Shown: one piece after another, positions 1 through 11,457 of the stretch | Position numbering within the stretch: the stretch's first letter is position 1 | Layout of the letters: each line of letters begins with the position of its first letter | Source of the DNA: Cephalotus follicularis | Lineage: Eukaryota; Streptophyta; Magnoliopsida; Oxalidales; Cephalotaceae | NCBI GenBank assembly: GCA_001972305.1 | Contig: BDDD01000883.1 | Location: 186,001 to 250,000 of the forward strand | Direction of reading: 5' to 3' | Length of the DNA: 64,000 nt | Notes under the pieces: generated by a model | What the model was told of the DNA's origin: nothing | Database searches by the model: none | The model's input: only the letters and a program-made list of their open reading frames with translations | Position numbers and translations under genes: made by a program

Positions 1-63
1 TTATGTTATGTTATGTTTCTGTATTATGACCTGTAAGGGCTCCCACAGCTCGGGGGTGTTACA
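1..63 (+). mobile_element. 3' end of a gypsy LTR at the window edge (element P)
   Basis: The first 63 bases end in GGGGGTGTTACA and closely match the last 60 bases of the solo LTR N (26870-26930), including the phrase TATGACCTGTAAGGGCTCCCA. This is the terminal part of a plus-oriented gypsy LTR; the rest lies left of the window. The next five bases, TATTC, would be its target-site repeat, but the partner is not visible. Whether this is a solo LTR or part of a fuller element cannot be told. Confidence 0.8.
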
Positions 64-542
64 TATTCACTTAAGTTATCTACCTTTGACTTGACATAGT
101 CAAAGCTAGTAACTCTTGAAATAATAATAAAACTCCTTGCAATATACAAGAGGGGGGGTGAATTGAATATTAACACAAATACTAACAAATAGAGAATTTT
201 AAAGTAAAGAGATTAGGGGTAGAAAGATTATCTGTTTTTAGAGTGGTTCGTCTAACTCTTGCCTACGTCCACTTTTCCCAAGGGAGGTCCTTGAGTTTCC
301 ACTAGCTCGAATTGATTAAGGAAGCAATTCGTTACACCTCACAGGTTTGTGATTGACCTCAATCACTTGATCTTGACCTCAAGACCTTTGGAGGATTCAC
401 TCTCCTCTTTTACAAGTGTTTGTAGTATGTTTACAATGTAACCTCTCAGTAGGTTTGGCTTACAATAAAGAACAAGAGAGAATTACAGAGGAATTTAGAA
501 AGTAAAGCTATGAAACTTTTGGAGAAGCTTAAGAGCACTTTT

Positions 543-3285
543 TGTAATACCCTGTCAGTTCATATGTGTTTTACGGACCTTTTATGTGTGTTTTCGGGCT
601 TTTTAAATTGGTTAATTTTAAAGCCGGTTGCCCTTTTTATTTTGGGCTTATGTGATTTGGGCTGACTGATACCAGTCCGAATATTGGATATGTAATGTTA
701 TGTTGGGTTTGGGCTTTATGTTATTTTGTTATAATCCAATTTTATTTTATTAAAAAAAAATTTCTTATTTTAAAAATCCTTTTTATTTCATTTATTTTAA
801 TTATTTCTTCTTTTCCTTTTTTTTTCCCTTTTTCCGTTCTTTCTTTTTCTTCTTTCTTTCCTATTCTTCTCCCTCCTTCACCCGAACTCTCTCCTCCCTC
901 TTTACTTCCACACGGCAAAAATCCTTTCTTTCCATTCTTGTTCCCTGGAAATCCTCCTTTCTTCCCTTTTGAACAGATTTTGTCTCCTTTTTCCTGTGTG
1001 TGTGCCATTGTCATTCTATATTTGCCTTCTTCTTTTCTGCAAAAACCACTGCCGAATTCTTCCTTGTGAGTGTGTGTTAATCTGCTGTGGATTCGTTTCA
1101 TCAAGTTGTTGAGGTAATCTCAATTTCTGTTGTCCTTTGGTTGGATTTCTAAATTGGTTTTAAAGGTTTGTGCTTTTCTTTTGGTTTGTTCTCTTTGGAC
1201 CCCTGTGTACAGCTGATTAACCAGTAAAATTGTGGTGTTCTTGTTGTATTTTCGTGTTCTTGGTACTCATTATAGGTTAGTAATCTTACTGTAATGATTC
1301 GTTTCTCTAGTCTTTGGTTTTTGTTGTTGGTATTCTTGATGTTTTTCTAAGTGTTGATCTCCTGTATAATTATATGTTCTGTCATGGTATTAGTAGGTTG
1401 TCAGCATGTTTTGTGTACCATGACTTGTCACAAACTGGTTTTATAACATCTGTAAATGATTATGGACAGAGTCTGGACATATGAGTATGCATATCTTCTT
1501 GTTTTCTCCTAAAGCTCAGCCACTGTCGAATCGTTTCTGTGTCAATTTTGTGTTTCCATGTCACCTAAATGCCATATTATGTCATATAATTATGTCCATG
1601 TGTCTCTGGTTTAGTGTAGAAATCATTTGAACCACTTTCTGCATGAAATCGTGTAGTTTCCTACTGTTCTGTCATCCAGAACGGTCGACTGTTCTTGTGG
1701 ATAGTCGGCTGGATTGGATGAACAGTCGACTGCCATATGAACACAGTCGACTGTCCTAGGTTGAGTAGTCGACTGGATGTATGAACCAGTCGACTGTCTG
1801 CATTCTGGTTTGAGTAGTCGACTGACCCTTATGAATAGTCGACTGCCAAGCTTCCCCAGTCGGCTGGTGCTGTGTAATAGTTGACTCTTTTGCCCAGAAA
1901 TGTACTGTTTTCAACTGTTTTGATCCGTTTGTTCTTCGAATCGATCCGAGTTTTTTCCAAACACTGTTATGAGTCTGTTTAACATTTCTGGTGTGTTTTA
2001 GACTCTTATACGATGGTTTTGGATATCTTTTAGATTGTTGTGCTTCAAGTGAAAATTTGTTTGAATCACCTATCCGTAAGTACATTGTGAACGCATAAGG
2101 TACGGATTTTCTGTTCCTTGGCTATCTGATATTTCGACCTGAAAACAGTTTTGCTAAGCTTCTTCGTTTATGAAATTGATAATGTTTTATGGTTTTGACA
2201 TTAAAGTTGGTTTGACATTTTTAAATGATTCCGAATTTATACATATGATATGAAATGTTACGATATGCTATGAAATGTATGTTATGATACCGTTGTGAGC
2301 GGTTTCCGAATATGTTATGTGAAAACATTTTTTTTATGTGGTTTTAAATTGATTTCGATAAATCAATGTTTTTGAAATACTGAGTATTGTACCCACCTAT
2401 GGGGCGTACCATAGGCACGTCGTGGGCCTGGCGCGGGGACGTGACACTTCCGTAGCGGTGTGATTAGACTACGGCGTCTCTGAGTGTATGAATAAATCCC
2501 ATGAGGTGGATTTATGGATCCGCTATGTATGATAGAGGCATATGAATCGATTCTAGTTTATGTGATCTAGGGTGTGATCAGATATGTGATCCGAGGTGTG
2601 ATCGGATATGTGTTATGTGAGAATTGACTTGTGTAGTGTCGTACACTTCAATTCTAGTGGGCATGTGAAATTAGCGCCTCCCTTGCCAAATTTATGTTAT
2701 GTGATATGTATGTGGCTCAGTATAATCTATGATTTGTAAATGATTTTATGAAATGTTTCGTAAATGTTTCGAAGGATATGAAATTGGTATTTGAATGTGA
2801 TTAAACTGTTTTAACTGTTTAAGATTTCCGTTATGAAGTTTATTGAAATATTACTGTATTTAAATTATTGCTTACTGTTTTTATTTCCCTTATCCGTACT
2901 GAGGTTTGCTCAGTCGCGTTTTTGTTTCCATGCGGCAGGTTATCGGGAGCAGCGGGGGAATGTGTGAAAGAGAGATGACCACCATATGTGTTTGGATCCC
3001 TAGGAGTGTGATCCCTATGTTATGTCTAGTGGTCATAAACACTGATAATTATGTTATTATGTTTTAAATTTGGAACTGGAATATGTTTTGAGCTTTTCGC
3101 AAATGTTTAATATGATTAATTGTTAAGTTTTTAATGTTTCAGTTATGATAAGACCGCCACGTTTTTGGCTAATAAAGTAATGTTGTGATTAGTTATTTTA
3201 TGTTTATGCTCAGATAAGTCATGTTATGTTTTGATAAGTTCTGCTTTATGTCCCGTGACGACTCCCGCCGTTCGGGGGTCTTACA
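543..3285 (+). mobile_element. Solo gypsy LTR (element J) with 5-bp target repeat
   Basis: The unit starts TGTAATACCC and ends GGGGGTCTTACA. It is bracketed by the perfect repeat CTTTT (538-542 and 3286-3290). It is 2743 bp long with no internal coding region, so it is a solo LTR left after recombination between two LTRs. A pyrimidine-rich tract lies at 770-1060, a palindrome array at 1684-1890, and a block near 2400-2470 and another at 2890-2950 are shared with solo LTR N. Orientation follows from the TGTAATACCC start and TTACA end shared with N and G. Short reading frames inside it (for example 695-1069) are low-complexity accidents. Confidence 0.9.
1684..1890. repeat. Palindrome-word array in LTR J (CAGTCGACTGT flavour)
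   Basis: About ten copies of a 10-11 bp word with core GTCGAC (variants GTCGGC and GTTGAC) occur at 18-28 bp spacing. The intervening bases are unrelated, so this is a dispersed word array and not a classical tandem repeat. It starts about 1.1 kb into the LTR. Confidence 0.9.
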
Positions 3286-3356
3286 CTTTTTGTGTTGTAA
3301 AATGTAGCTTGCTTGATTACTTTGTTTCTTAATATTTTCTGAAGCCTTGGACCCCC

Positions 3357-3367
3357 CTTTATATAGC
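3357..3367 (-). promoter_or_regulatory. TATA box of LTR K
   Basis: The minus strand reads CTATATAAAGG. It is followed on that strand by an A-rich leader-like stretch, and the word array lies just upstream (higher coordinates). This placing defines the U3/R boundary of LTR K and its orientation. Inference from motif and layout; no transcript evidence. Confidence 0.6.
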
Positions 3368-3473
3368 CAAACAATCCATGTATCCGTTGCTTAAATCATG
3401 GAGATTTTGAATTGAAAAACTGATGGTTTGCTCTAAACTCTGTTATGTAGCCGTTGGAGAAAAGACGTCAATG

Positions 3474-4080
3474 TCTTTTGATAATCGTCGATGTCTTCAT
3501 CAGTTAACTAGCCGTTGCAAGCATTCAGGGCGTAATTTTGTGTGAAGACGTTGATGTCTATAAATAGCATTGATGTCTTTTCTGGAGTTGTCGCCAGCCT
3601 TTGAAGATATGAGCAACACATCGATGTCTTCAAACTGCGTCGATGTCTTTTGTGGAAAAATAGAAGTTATGAGAAACACATCGATGTCTTTTACAAGGGA
3701 TCGATGTCTTTTAGTTTGGAGTCGATGTCTTCATAGAAAATACTCGATGTCTTTGTTCATAAAGAACCTGTAACTTTGAAGCATTAAACACATCGATGTC
3801 TTTGTGAAGGGATCGATGTCTTTGAGTTAAACCGTCGATGTCTTCACTGAAAAAGATCGATGCCTTTGAATGAAAATTGCCTGTAACTTTCTGTGATAAA
3901 GACATCGATGTCTTCTCTGAAAGGGATCGATGTCTTTGTTGAAAATTGACCTGTAACTTTTGGGGCTGAAGACATCGATGTCTTTTGAGAATGAGATTGA
4001 TGTCTTTCATGAATAACTACATGTAACTCCTGGTTCATTAAAGGCGTCGATGTCTTCCTTGAATGGCGTCGATGTCTTTC
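3474..4080. repeat. Palindrome-word array in LTR K (CATCGATGTCTTT flavour)
   Basis: About twenty copies of TCGATGTCTTT or close variants (TTGATGTC, TCGATGCC) are scattered over 600 bp, often in pairs about 20 bp apart. The core ATCGAT is a 6-bp palindrome. The array lies 110-720 bp upstream of the minus-strand TATA box. Overlapping reading frames on both strands here only translate the repeated word (repeating S-M-S or T-S-M) and are not genes. Confidence 0.9.
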
Positions 4081-4639
4081 ATTGGAAACTATCTTTTTGC
4101 ATTTTGTGAGTTTTTCAAGTATCTTGCACATAAAGTAAACTTGTTAAAAGCAAATATGTTATAATCAAAACTATGATTGAGACTAAAACATCAACAACTC
4201 CCTTTATGACTTAGTATATATACTAAGTTGAATAGGTGAATGCTTAAGAATTCTCATTTCACAAGAGAATTAAAGAAACTAAGTTAGAGACTAGCATTTC
4301 CAAGCTTGGTTCTTTTCTCCTCGTTGCCAAAAATTTGAGTCTCTCCTCCATACACTATCTTGCTTCTCTCTTGGTATGGATCCTCTTGGAGATAGCATAT
4401 CCTTTACTATTCAAAGAGCCTTGAAGTTGATAATGTATTGAAAAGATTAGGAGTTAAAGAATTAAAGGTAAGTATTATCATCTTTGTCTTCTCCTTTTCT
4501 TCTTGTTTTGGGTATGTCAACGTGTTTATCAAAGTGATCTTAGCATTGAGTTTTGTTAGTAGCAAATCTATTCCGTTTTAGGGTTTGCTAGCTTGGGTTA
4601 GATTAAGTGTTAATCTAGCCACTTTTTAATGAAACCAAC

Positions 4640-4977
4640 TGTCACGCCCCGAACCCCAAGGTTGCCCTCAAGGCTTGACACGTGGCAGATCCAACCATAA
4701 CATCCTTTCTATCCTTGGAAAGGCTATAAAATTTAAAACTTGAATACACCATAAGCATACTGAAGACAACATGAAGCCCGTATAGATAAGCCCATCCATA
4801 AAAACATCATGCTATATATAATATCTTGTGTGCTGCCACAAGCCAGCAGGTCAATAGCTCAAAGTACAACTTGTCTCTTATTGTCTATTATACATATTAA
4901 AACCATAAAATACAAGGTAAAGGTCGGAGCTATGCTAATAGAAAGTCTTGTGCTGCTATCCATCCTGTCTGTTATCC
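4640..4977 (-). mobile_element. 3' LTR sequence of element I
   Basis: These about 340 bases match the terminal part of the 5' LTR at 8489-8820, starting TGTCACGCCCCGAACCCC on the plus strand (TGTCATGCCCC in the right copy). The two copies are alike almost base for base where compared. The left edge abuts the target repeat CCAAC. Confidence 0.85.
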
Positions 4978-6909
4978 ATCTTGTGCTACTATGTTAGCTT
5001 TACCCGGATGGTATTGTATCTCGCAATTGTAGTCATTGAGTAATTCCATCCATCTCCTCTGCCTCATATTCAAATCCTTTTGGGAGAATAGATATATCAA
5101 ACTCTTATGATCTGTGAAAACATCAAACTTCACACCATATAAATAATGTCTCCATTTGCGTAGCGCAAAAATTATCGCGGCTAGCTCCAGATCATGTGTG
5201 GGGTAATTCTCCTCGTGAGGCTTTAACTTCCTCGAAGCATAGGCAATCACTCTTCCATGCTGCATTAGGACACAGCCTAAACCGTTCCCAGATGCATCAC
5301 TGTATGCTGTAAAACCTTCATCACCTTCTGGCAAGGCTAATACGGGTGCAGAAATCAGGCAATGCTTCAACTCCTGAAAACTCCGCTCACAACTATCATC
5401 CCAAACAAACGTTGTCTTTTTCTGTGTCAACTTAGTCAATGGTGTAGAAATCCGTGCAAATCCTTCGACAAAGCGGCGATAGTAACCCTCTAAGCCTAAG
5501 AAACTACGGACTTCTGACACGTTTGTTGGTCGTTTCCAGTCTCTAACTGCTTCTATCTTTGCAGGATCTACTGACAAACCAGCATTGGAAATGACATGAC
5601 CTAGAAAAGCTACTTCTGTTAACCTGAATTCACACTTACCAAACTTGGCATACAACCTATGCACCCTCAAGGCCGGTAACACCAAGTGCAAATGTGCTGC
5701 ATGGTCTTCCATGGACTTAGAATACACCAAGATATCATCAATAAAGACCACAATGAACTGGTCTAGATATGGACTAAACACCTGGTTCATCAAGCTCATG
5801 AATGCAGCTGGGGCGTTGGTCACTCCAAACGGCATTACTACGAACTCATAATGTCCATACCGTGATCTAAAAGCAGTCTTTGGAACATCTTCTACTCGAA
5901 CCCTGAGCTGATGATATCCTGTCCTCAAATCTAACTTGGAGAACACTGACGATCCTTTCAATTGATCGAATAATTAATCGATGTGAGGTAATGGGTACTT
6001 ATTCTTTATAGTAGCCTTGTTAAGCTGTCGGTAATCAACGCACATCCTTAAGGATCCATCTTTCTTCTTGACAAATAGAATAGGTGCTCCCCACGGGGAA
6101 ACACTAGGCTTGATGAATCCTTTATCAAGCAACTCTTGCAACTACAACTTCAATTCTTTTAACTCAGGAGGGGCCATACGATAAGGATCCATCGATATAG
6201 GTGTTGTCCCTGGCAACAAATATATAACGAACTCTGTGTCCCTCTCAGGTGGTAAGGATGTCAACTCCTCCAGAAATACGTCCGGATATTCAGACACAAC
6301 TGGAACATCCTCTAACCTCGGTACCCACTTCTTGTTGTCTATCATATGTGCTAGGAAACCATAACAACCATGTCTTATAAGCTTGTCAGCCTGAAGGGCT
6401 GATATCATCTGAACCGGCTGATGATCTAGAGTCCCAATAAATTGGAACTGAAACTGTCCTAGCATGCTGAAGGTTATGACCTTCCCATTACAATCCACAT
6501 GAGCATAATACGTAGATAACCAATCCATACCAAGGATCACATCTATCTCACCCATCGGTAACAAGATAAGGTCTGCTGGTAAGATATGGCCAGCAATCCC
6601 TACTATACAAGATAAGCATACCCACTCTGAGATGATAGATTTCCCCACTGGGGTAATAACCTCTATCCTGAAAGGCAAAAGGTCTAGCTCTACGCCAACA
6701 TGGCATACAAAATGTAATGCAATGTATGAATGGGATGAGCCTGAATCTATAAGAACTCGTGCCATACACTGTGACATATGAAAAGTACCTCCTATCACCG
6801 ATGCAGATCCTCCTGCTGCACTCTGATCCATACCATATACCCTACCCTGCACGGTAGGTGTCGATCCAATAGGCTGTTTGCCGCGGTCTCTCCCTGCTGC
6901 CGAAGGCAA
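4978..6909 (-). pseudogene. Fossil pol of element I (protease, RT, RNase H)
   Basis: Minus-strand reading gives, in order: a retropepsin-like region near 6780-6700 (ARVLIDSGSSHSYIA), a long linker with [10 protein letters not shown]-type wording near 6530, the RT start (YRMAPPELKELKL) near 6170, the RT palm with [19 protein letters not shown] and the catalytic box [11 protein letters not shown] near 5740, and RNase H with YSDASG and FTDHKSL down to about 5000. This is the standard gypsy order. The copy is broken in a few places and incomplete. It should be read as a fossil, not an active gene. Confidence 0.85.
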
Positions 6910-7029
6910 ACTAGTGCTAGGTCGACCCTGATACTGCTTTCCAAAACCACTTCCTGGCTAATAACCCATACTCTGGTTCTGCTGAGTACCTCCTTGTCCT
7001 GACTGAGTCCTTGAAGCATATCTGTCATA

Positions 7030-8316
7030 AGTACACTCTCTGGTTATATGGCAAGAACCTCCATAATTCATACACTTTCCATCCTTCAACCAACAATTTT
7101 GTGCTGTATGGTTTGTACGTCCACAATGCACGCACGGTTCAATGGAAGTCTGATTTCCCTCATTGGAAAACCTAGGTTGATCTCCCTATGTTTCCTGGTT
7201 TCTTTGTTGAGAACCTCGTCCCCTATGCTTTCGCCTAAAGCCACAGCCTCTGCCCTTGCGTTGTCATCCTCCTGATTGACTTCTTTGTTCAGGGAAATTG
7301 GGAGGACTACTGGTACTTTGAGGTGAACTACCTTGTCCTGGACTGCTATTACCAGATCTCGGAGATTTGTTACTACTCCCCAAACTCCTTCCCGACTGCC
7401 ACTTAGAAGAAGCCGATCTGTTACGATCATTTTGAATCCGTAGATTACGTAATTCCTCTGCTAATGACTCAGAATCTCTAGCTCTGCTAGCTAAGTCCAC
7501 AAATGTTCTCAGTCGGAGTGGTGCAAGTCTCTGTCTGATAGCAGGCTTGAGGCCACCAAGGAACCTATTAGCCTTTCTCTCTTCTATACCGACCATGTCT
7601 GGAGCTACTCGGGACAGTTCAACGAATCTGGCCTCATATTGGGCTACTGTCATGGAACCCTGAGTCAAGGCAAGAAACTCAGCTTCCCTCTTATCAACTT
7701 TAGCCTCAGGATAGTACTGTTCATTGAACTCTACCTTGAAATGATCCCACGAATTCGGTATCCCGTTCTCCTCCCAAGAAAGGGCAACCATATTCCACCA
7801 ATGTTCTGCTTCACCTTGTAGCATATATGTGGCAAAGGCAACTTTCTCTGAATCTGAGCATTTCAAGACTCGAAAGATCTTATCCATCTGTATGAGCCAT
7901 CTCTCGGCAGTTACTACATCAGGATCCCCTGTAAAAGCTGGTGGATTTAGTCTCAAAAATCTGGTTAAAGAACTCTCCTTGGGTGTAGGCAAGTCAACTG
8001 ATCTCCTTGCTATTTCGGCACGTCTAGCGGGCCTTACAACTGGAGTATTCTCCGATGCTTTTGCTGCACGCCTCTCTGGTCTCACAGCTGGAACTTGTTC
8101 AGCTGTAGATGACTGTTGCATGAACTCATTCATCTTGTTCATCATGTTATAAATCTTCTTCATGAAACATCGAGATCCTCCTTGACCAGGAGCATCGAAA
8201 TATACTTCTTGGTTCACATTATTTTCTACTGGTTCTTCTACACTTCCACTGGCTCGGGTACGTCGAGTTGACGGCCCTACCTTAGCCTTTCCTTTAGCTC
8301 CTCTTCGACCTTCCAT
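7030..8316 (-). pseudogene. Fossil gag of element I
   Basis: A long reading frame on the minus strand starts at a methionine at 8316 (MEGRRGAKGKAK), which I prefer over the upstream one because a basic N-terminus is usual for this gag. The central retrotransposon-gag domain lies at about 7990-7500 (LTRFLRLNPPAFTGDPD, AERWL, AEHWWNMV, FNEQYYP, MTVAQYEARFVEL). It is followed by a serine/glycine-rich linker, and cysteine-histidine knuckle wording occurs near 7120-7030. Gag forms the particle shell and the knuckle binds element RNA. The copy is broken. The flanking primer-binding site and 5' LTR confirm the direction. Confidence 0.85.
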
Positions 8317-8469
8317 ATCTACCTTATATAAGAGACAAAAGTCAGCTATCCAACTCACAATCATAACTCCAAACAAATATAGCATTCAATAGGCTTATCA
8401 TTATCACTCATTCCGCTGACAGCCTTATCCTTATTCCTTAATTTCAAAAATCAGGAGCCATAACCGGTC

Positions 8470-8481
8470 TCTCTGATACCA
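8470..8481 (-). other. Primer-binding site of element I
   Basis: The minus strand reads TGGTATCAGAGA a few bases downstream of the LTR end at 8489, complementary (one mismatch from the usual word) to the 3' end of initiator tRNA-Met. Confidence 0.85.
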
Positions 8482-9242
8482 CTCAAGCTGTCATGCCCCG
8501 AACCCCAAGGTTGCCCTCAATGCTCGACAAGTGGCAGGTCCAACCATAACATCCTTTCTATCCTTGGAAAGGCTATAAAATTTAAAACTTGAAAACACCA
8601 TAAGCATACTGTAGACAACATGAAGCCCGTATAGATAAGCCCATCCATAAAAACATCATGCTATAAATAATATCTTGTGCGCTGCCACAAGCCGGCAGGT
8701 CAATAGCTCAAAGTACAACTTGTCTCTTATTGTCTCTTATACATATTAAAACCATAAAATACAAGGTAAAGGTCGGAGCTATGCTACTAGAAAGTCTTGT
8801 GCTGCTATCCATCCTGTCTGCTATCCCTGAGTGTCACCTGGACCTGAGCCTGACCCATTCCACATACAGGGGGAATGGGTCGGCGACATAATGTCGTGTA
8901 GGCTATACAAATTTTATGCAAAGTATGCAACAGATATAATGGTATGCCTTCTAATGCAACAGCATAATAATATGTCATGTGTGCAATACAATAACTAAAT
9001 ATGCATGGCAAGTCATATACATAACTAGCAAGTGCGACTGCTCTAGTATACCAACTATCCCTAAGCAGTGGTATACGAGCTAGTCTCTATGTCACATCAA
9101 GGGTCAATGGCCTACAGACACTCAATAATCAACTCATACTCATACCATGGGAACGATCAACCATGAGATACATCCATCACAGTCCGAACATTGTCCGTGT
9201 CATAGCTGTGTGAGCATAGGATAACTCTGGGCCACGTAAAAC

Positions 9243-9400
9243 TCTACTACTGAGGAAGCCGCGATCAATCCAAAGGAGTCAGCTGGTCATCCACTATAAT
9301 ACTGAGGGGCCGCGATCAATCTAGAGGAGTCAGCTGGTCAACCCTAACATGAGGGAGCCGCGATCTATCCAAAGGAGTCAGCTAGGTCACCTCTAAAGAT
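9243..9400. repeat. Short tandem units in LTR I
   Basis: Three consecutive units of about 50-55 bp share the phrases GAG..GCCGCGATC and AGGAGTCAGCT. A longer phrase (GGGGACTCCC.AAGGTCCACTGACA) recurs at about 9464 and 9644. Comparable degenerate tandem units occur at the same part of LTR C (36760-36880). Confidence 0.75.
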
Positions 9401-10079
9401 CTATGCCATATACCTAGCATACTAAAACATCTGTGCCATATACATAGCATAACTTGTCACTCAACTGTACGGGGACTCCCGAAGGTCCACTGACAGGAGG
9501 AAGCCATAACACTGATATGTGGCCTGCTTCCATGATACTTCATGACGGAAATGAAGATCATGAATGGATATCCTATAAAGTCTCAATCATAATGGTCAAC
9601 AACCATAGCCGCACCATGTCTATAATATATCACTCAACTATGCGGGGACTCCCAAAGGTCCACTGACACAGGAGGACTCTATAATAATACTCTGTGTAAA
9701 AGATAGGGACCTGCTGTAAAGGATCTCATAGGATCCACATCCGTCAAATCATATAAAACTATTTCTTTTTTTTTCTCCTTTGCCTTCTTTAAACTATAGT
9801 TCTTTGTTGGTCCCTATAGAGCTTAAAACAATGGAAAGGAAGGACTGACTAGGAAATCCACGTCCAGACATCCAGTTGAACTATCCCAACCATTATTGAA
9901 AACCAATTTATATATAAAAATCCATCTCTTTGTAAAACTCTTTTAAAAATTTGTTTTAGGGTTTATAAGTATCAAAATCTGGATTTATGTATGTTACAAG
10001 GCCTTAGGGAGGCTTCCTACATCATCCCAGTGAATAGGGGAATTTTGGGGTGAAAATCATAAAATTTGGCCGACCTGAA

Positions 10080-10262
10080 CAGTAGCTTTAGGCGTTGACG
10101 TGTAAGATTTACGCGTCGACGTGTAAAGTTCTGACGTCAACTTTAAGTAAGGCGTTGACACCTAAATCTCCATAGGTGTTGATGCCTAAACTAATGGCAT
10201 CAACGTGCTGGGAAACATCAAGAACACGTCAACGTGTACGAAACGCATTGACGCCCTCGGTT
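10080..10262. repeat. Palindrome-word array in LTR I (GGCGTTGACGTG flavour)
   Basis: About ten degenerate copies of GCGTTGACG / GCGTCGACG / ATCAACG occur at 15-25 bp spacing. Unlike LTRs K, E and B, the array is downstream of the TATA box, within the presumed transcribed part of the LTR. Confidence 0.75.
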
Positions 10263-10777
10263 GCTGTCAAATGCCAAAATCACTCAAAAATCCATGAAAA
10301 CTATTTTTAATTCAAATCAAAGGATACTATAAGATCCCATCATCAAATTATACTTGAAAACAGCTTTAAAACTCTTTAAAATCATGTCTATAGCCTTGAG
10401 ATTGGGGGAAAACGGGAATCGGGCAAAATGTGCCAAAACCACTGATTTCCCTCAAATCTCCCCTTTAATCCGTTTCTACTCATATTATCTGCTCTAGTTA
10501 ATGCATCTAGCATACATACACTCATGCATAACCACAAAAACATGCCAATGTATCCATATAAGGAGATCAGAGCATAAGTATAACCTACCTAAATCGGCTG
10601 AAAACGGAGAATAGGTAGCTTCAATCCGTATCCTGCTGCTTCCTCCAAGTTCTAATCATTGTCACGATTCTAGTGACTGCTTGTTTGCTCACTTTCGCCC
10701 ACATTCTCTCTAAGTCACTTTCTCTCTCTATCTCTATAAGAAGATGAGAAAAAAATGAGAATGAACTGAACTGAACC

Positions 10778-10790
10778 CTTTATATATATA
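10778..10790 (-). promoter_or_regulatory. TATA box of LTR I
   Basis: The minus strand reads TATATATATAAAG about 190 bp from the LTR start, in front of a purine-rich leader-like stretch. Motif-based. Confidence 0.5.
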
Positions 10791-10985
10791 CGTGCTCCTT
10801 TAGGCAAAAATCTCACAAACAACAATCGGGTTCTACGGAACCACCACTAATCATAAACAAGCATAGAAATGGAAAATATATATATATAATATGCATTCCA
10901 AGTCATCCATAAGTACAATATCATATAAATACAAGTATATACATGCAAGACTATACAAAGAGGATATCTGGGGCTTACACCAACA

Positions 10986-11104
10986 CTTGGGGGTGTGATA
11001 ACCGTGATCACTTACGAAAAGCAATAAGAAGAAAACTAAAAGCAGTGTCACCCATACTGAAATTAGTTATTAATGGATCTTATTGAACTTACTAAATTAC
11101 TAAT
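10986..11104. other. Unassigned spacer
   Basis: AT-rich sequence between LTR K and the first MITE. It may be the interior or flank of K (it begins CTTGGGGGTGTGATAAC). No gene or clear repeat is seen. Confidence 0.4.
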
Positions 11105-11365
11105 GCTCTGTTTGGTATTGTTGTGTGTTTCATAAAAGTACGGTGTGAAAGTATTTTGAGTAAAAGTACTGTGATGAAAAGTGTTGCGTCAAAGCAGTTT
11201 CTCAAGCAATACATTTGGATTCAGTCTAAAACGCACATTTTAAAAGACAAAAAGAAAAAGTTCTTTTACCTATACTCGGTTCCGTTTTTATTTACTAAAC
11301 AATAAGTGGTACAGCTTTTGGGTCCAAAAGTGATTTTAGCAACCCAAAAACAGTACCAAACGGGC
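11105..11365 (+). mobile_element. MITE, copy 1
   Basis: A 261-bp non-coding unit with imperfect terminal inverted repeats (GCTCTGTTTGGTATTG at the left, complement of GCCCGTTTGGTACTGT at the right) and a 3-bp AAT on both sides. A second, inverted copy of the family is at 12685-12940. The GTTTGG ends are common in hAT- and Harbinger-like plant MITEs; the superfamily is not settled. Confidence 0.7.
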
Positions 11366-11457
11366 AATAAGAGTCTTTAGTATTTCAAGTTACTTTTATA
11401 AAACAAAAACTAAGAACTTACTAAAATAACTAAGAATCCTTAATCCTTATTACTTTT

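Larger units (their letters stand above)
4640..10979 (-). mobile_element. Gypsy retrotransposon I (Tekay/Del-like chromovirus type)
   Basis: The element runs minus-strand from TG...CA ends at 10979 to 4640, flanked by the perfect repeat CCAAC (4635-4639 and 10980-10984). Order on the minus strand: 5' LTR, primer-binding site, gag with zinc-knuckle region, pol with protease-like, RT and RNase H regions, then LTR sequence again at the left end. It is broken (several breaks) and incomplete. The RT/RNase H wording ([28 protein letters not shown]) is typical of the plant chromovirus Tekay/Del group. It sits inside LTR K. Confidence 0.9.
8489..10979 (-). mobile_element. 5' LTR of element I
   Basis: A 2491-bp LTR whose plus-strand text runs from TGTCATGCCCC to GGGGCTTACA. 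It contains a TATA box at 10790-10778, a degenerate array of GTTGAC/GTCGAC words at 10080-10262, and a block of about 55-bp tandem units at 9243-9400. No coding sequence is supported inside it. Confidence 0.9.
64..10985 (-). mobile_element. Sirevirus-like copia LTR (element K), split by J and I
   Basis: Three pieces (64-542, 3286-4639, 10980-10985) join cleanly across two insertions that each have a perfect 5-bp target repeat. Read on the minus strand the sequence begins TGTTGGTTTCATT at 10985. It has a TATA box at 3367-3357 followed by an A-rich leader-like stretch, and carries a C-run motif (CACCCCCCCTCTTG, near 150-163) that I associate with Sirevirus-type copia LTRs. The left edge is not defined because element P is inserted there. 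No coding sequence belongs to it in the window. The lineage call is from memory of motif style and is tentative; LTR identity and orientation are better supported. It is the oldest layer on the left side. Confidence 0.6.

Noticed and set aside
695-1104. Overlapping reading frames of about 120 codons on both strands
   Set aside because: Pyrimidine-rich tract inside solo LTR J; the frames are low-complexity (F, L, S, P on one strand; K, E, G on the other) with no domain.
3474-4080. CRISPR-like array of short repeats with spacers
   Set aside because: The repeats are 10-13 bp, vary, change spacing, lie in a plant LTR and have no associated genes.
3570-4131. Reading frames with repeated SMS/TSM phrases
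   Set aside because: They translate the repeated CATCGATGTCTTT word of LTR K on both strands; no independent coding signal.
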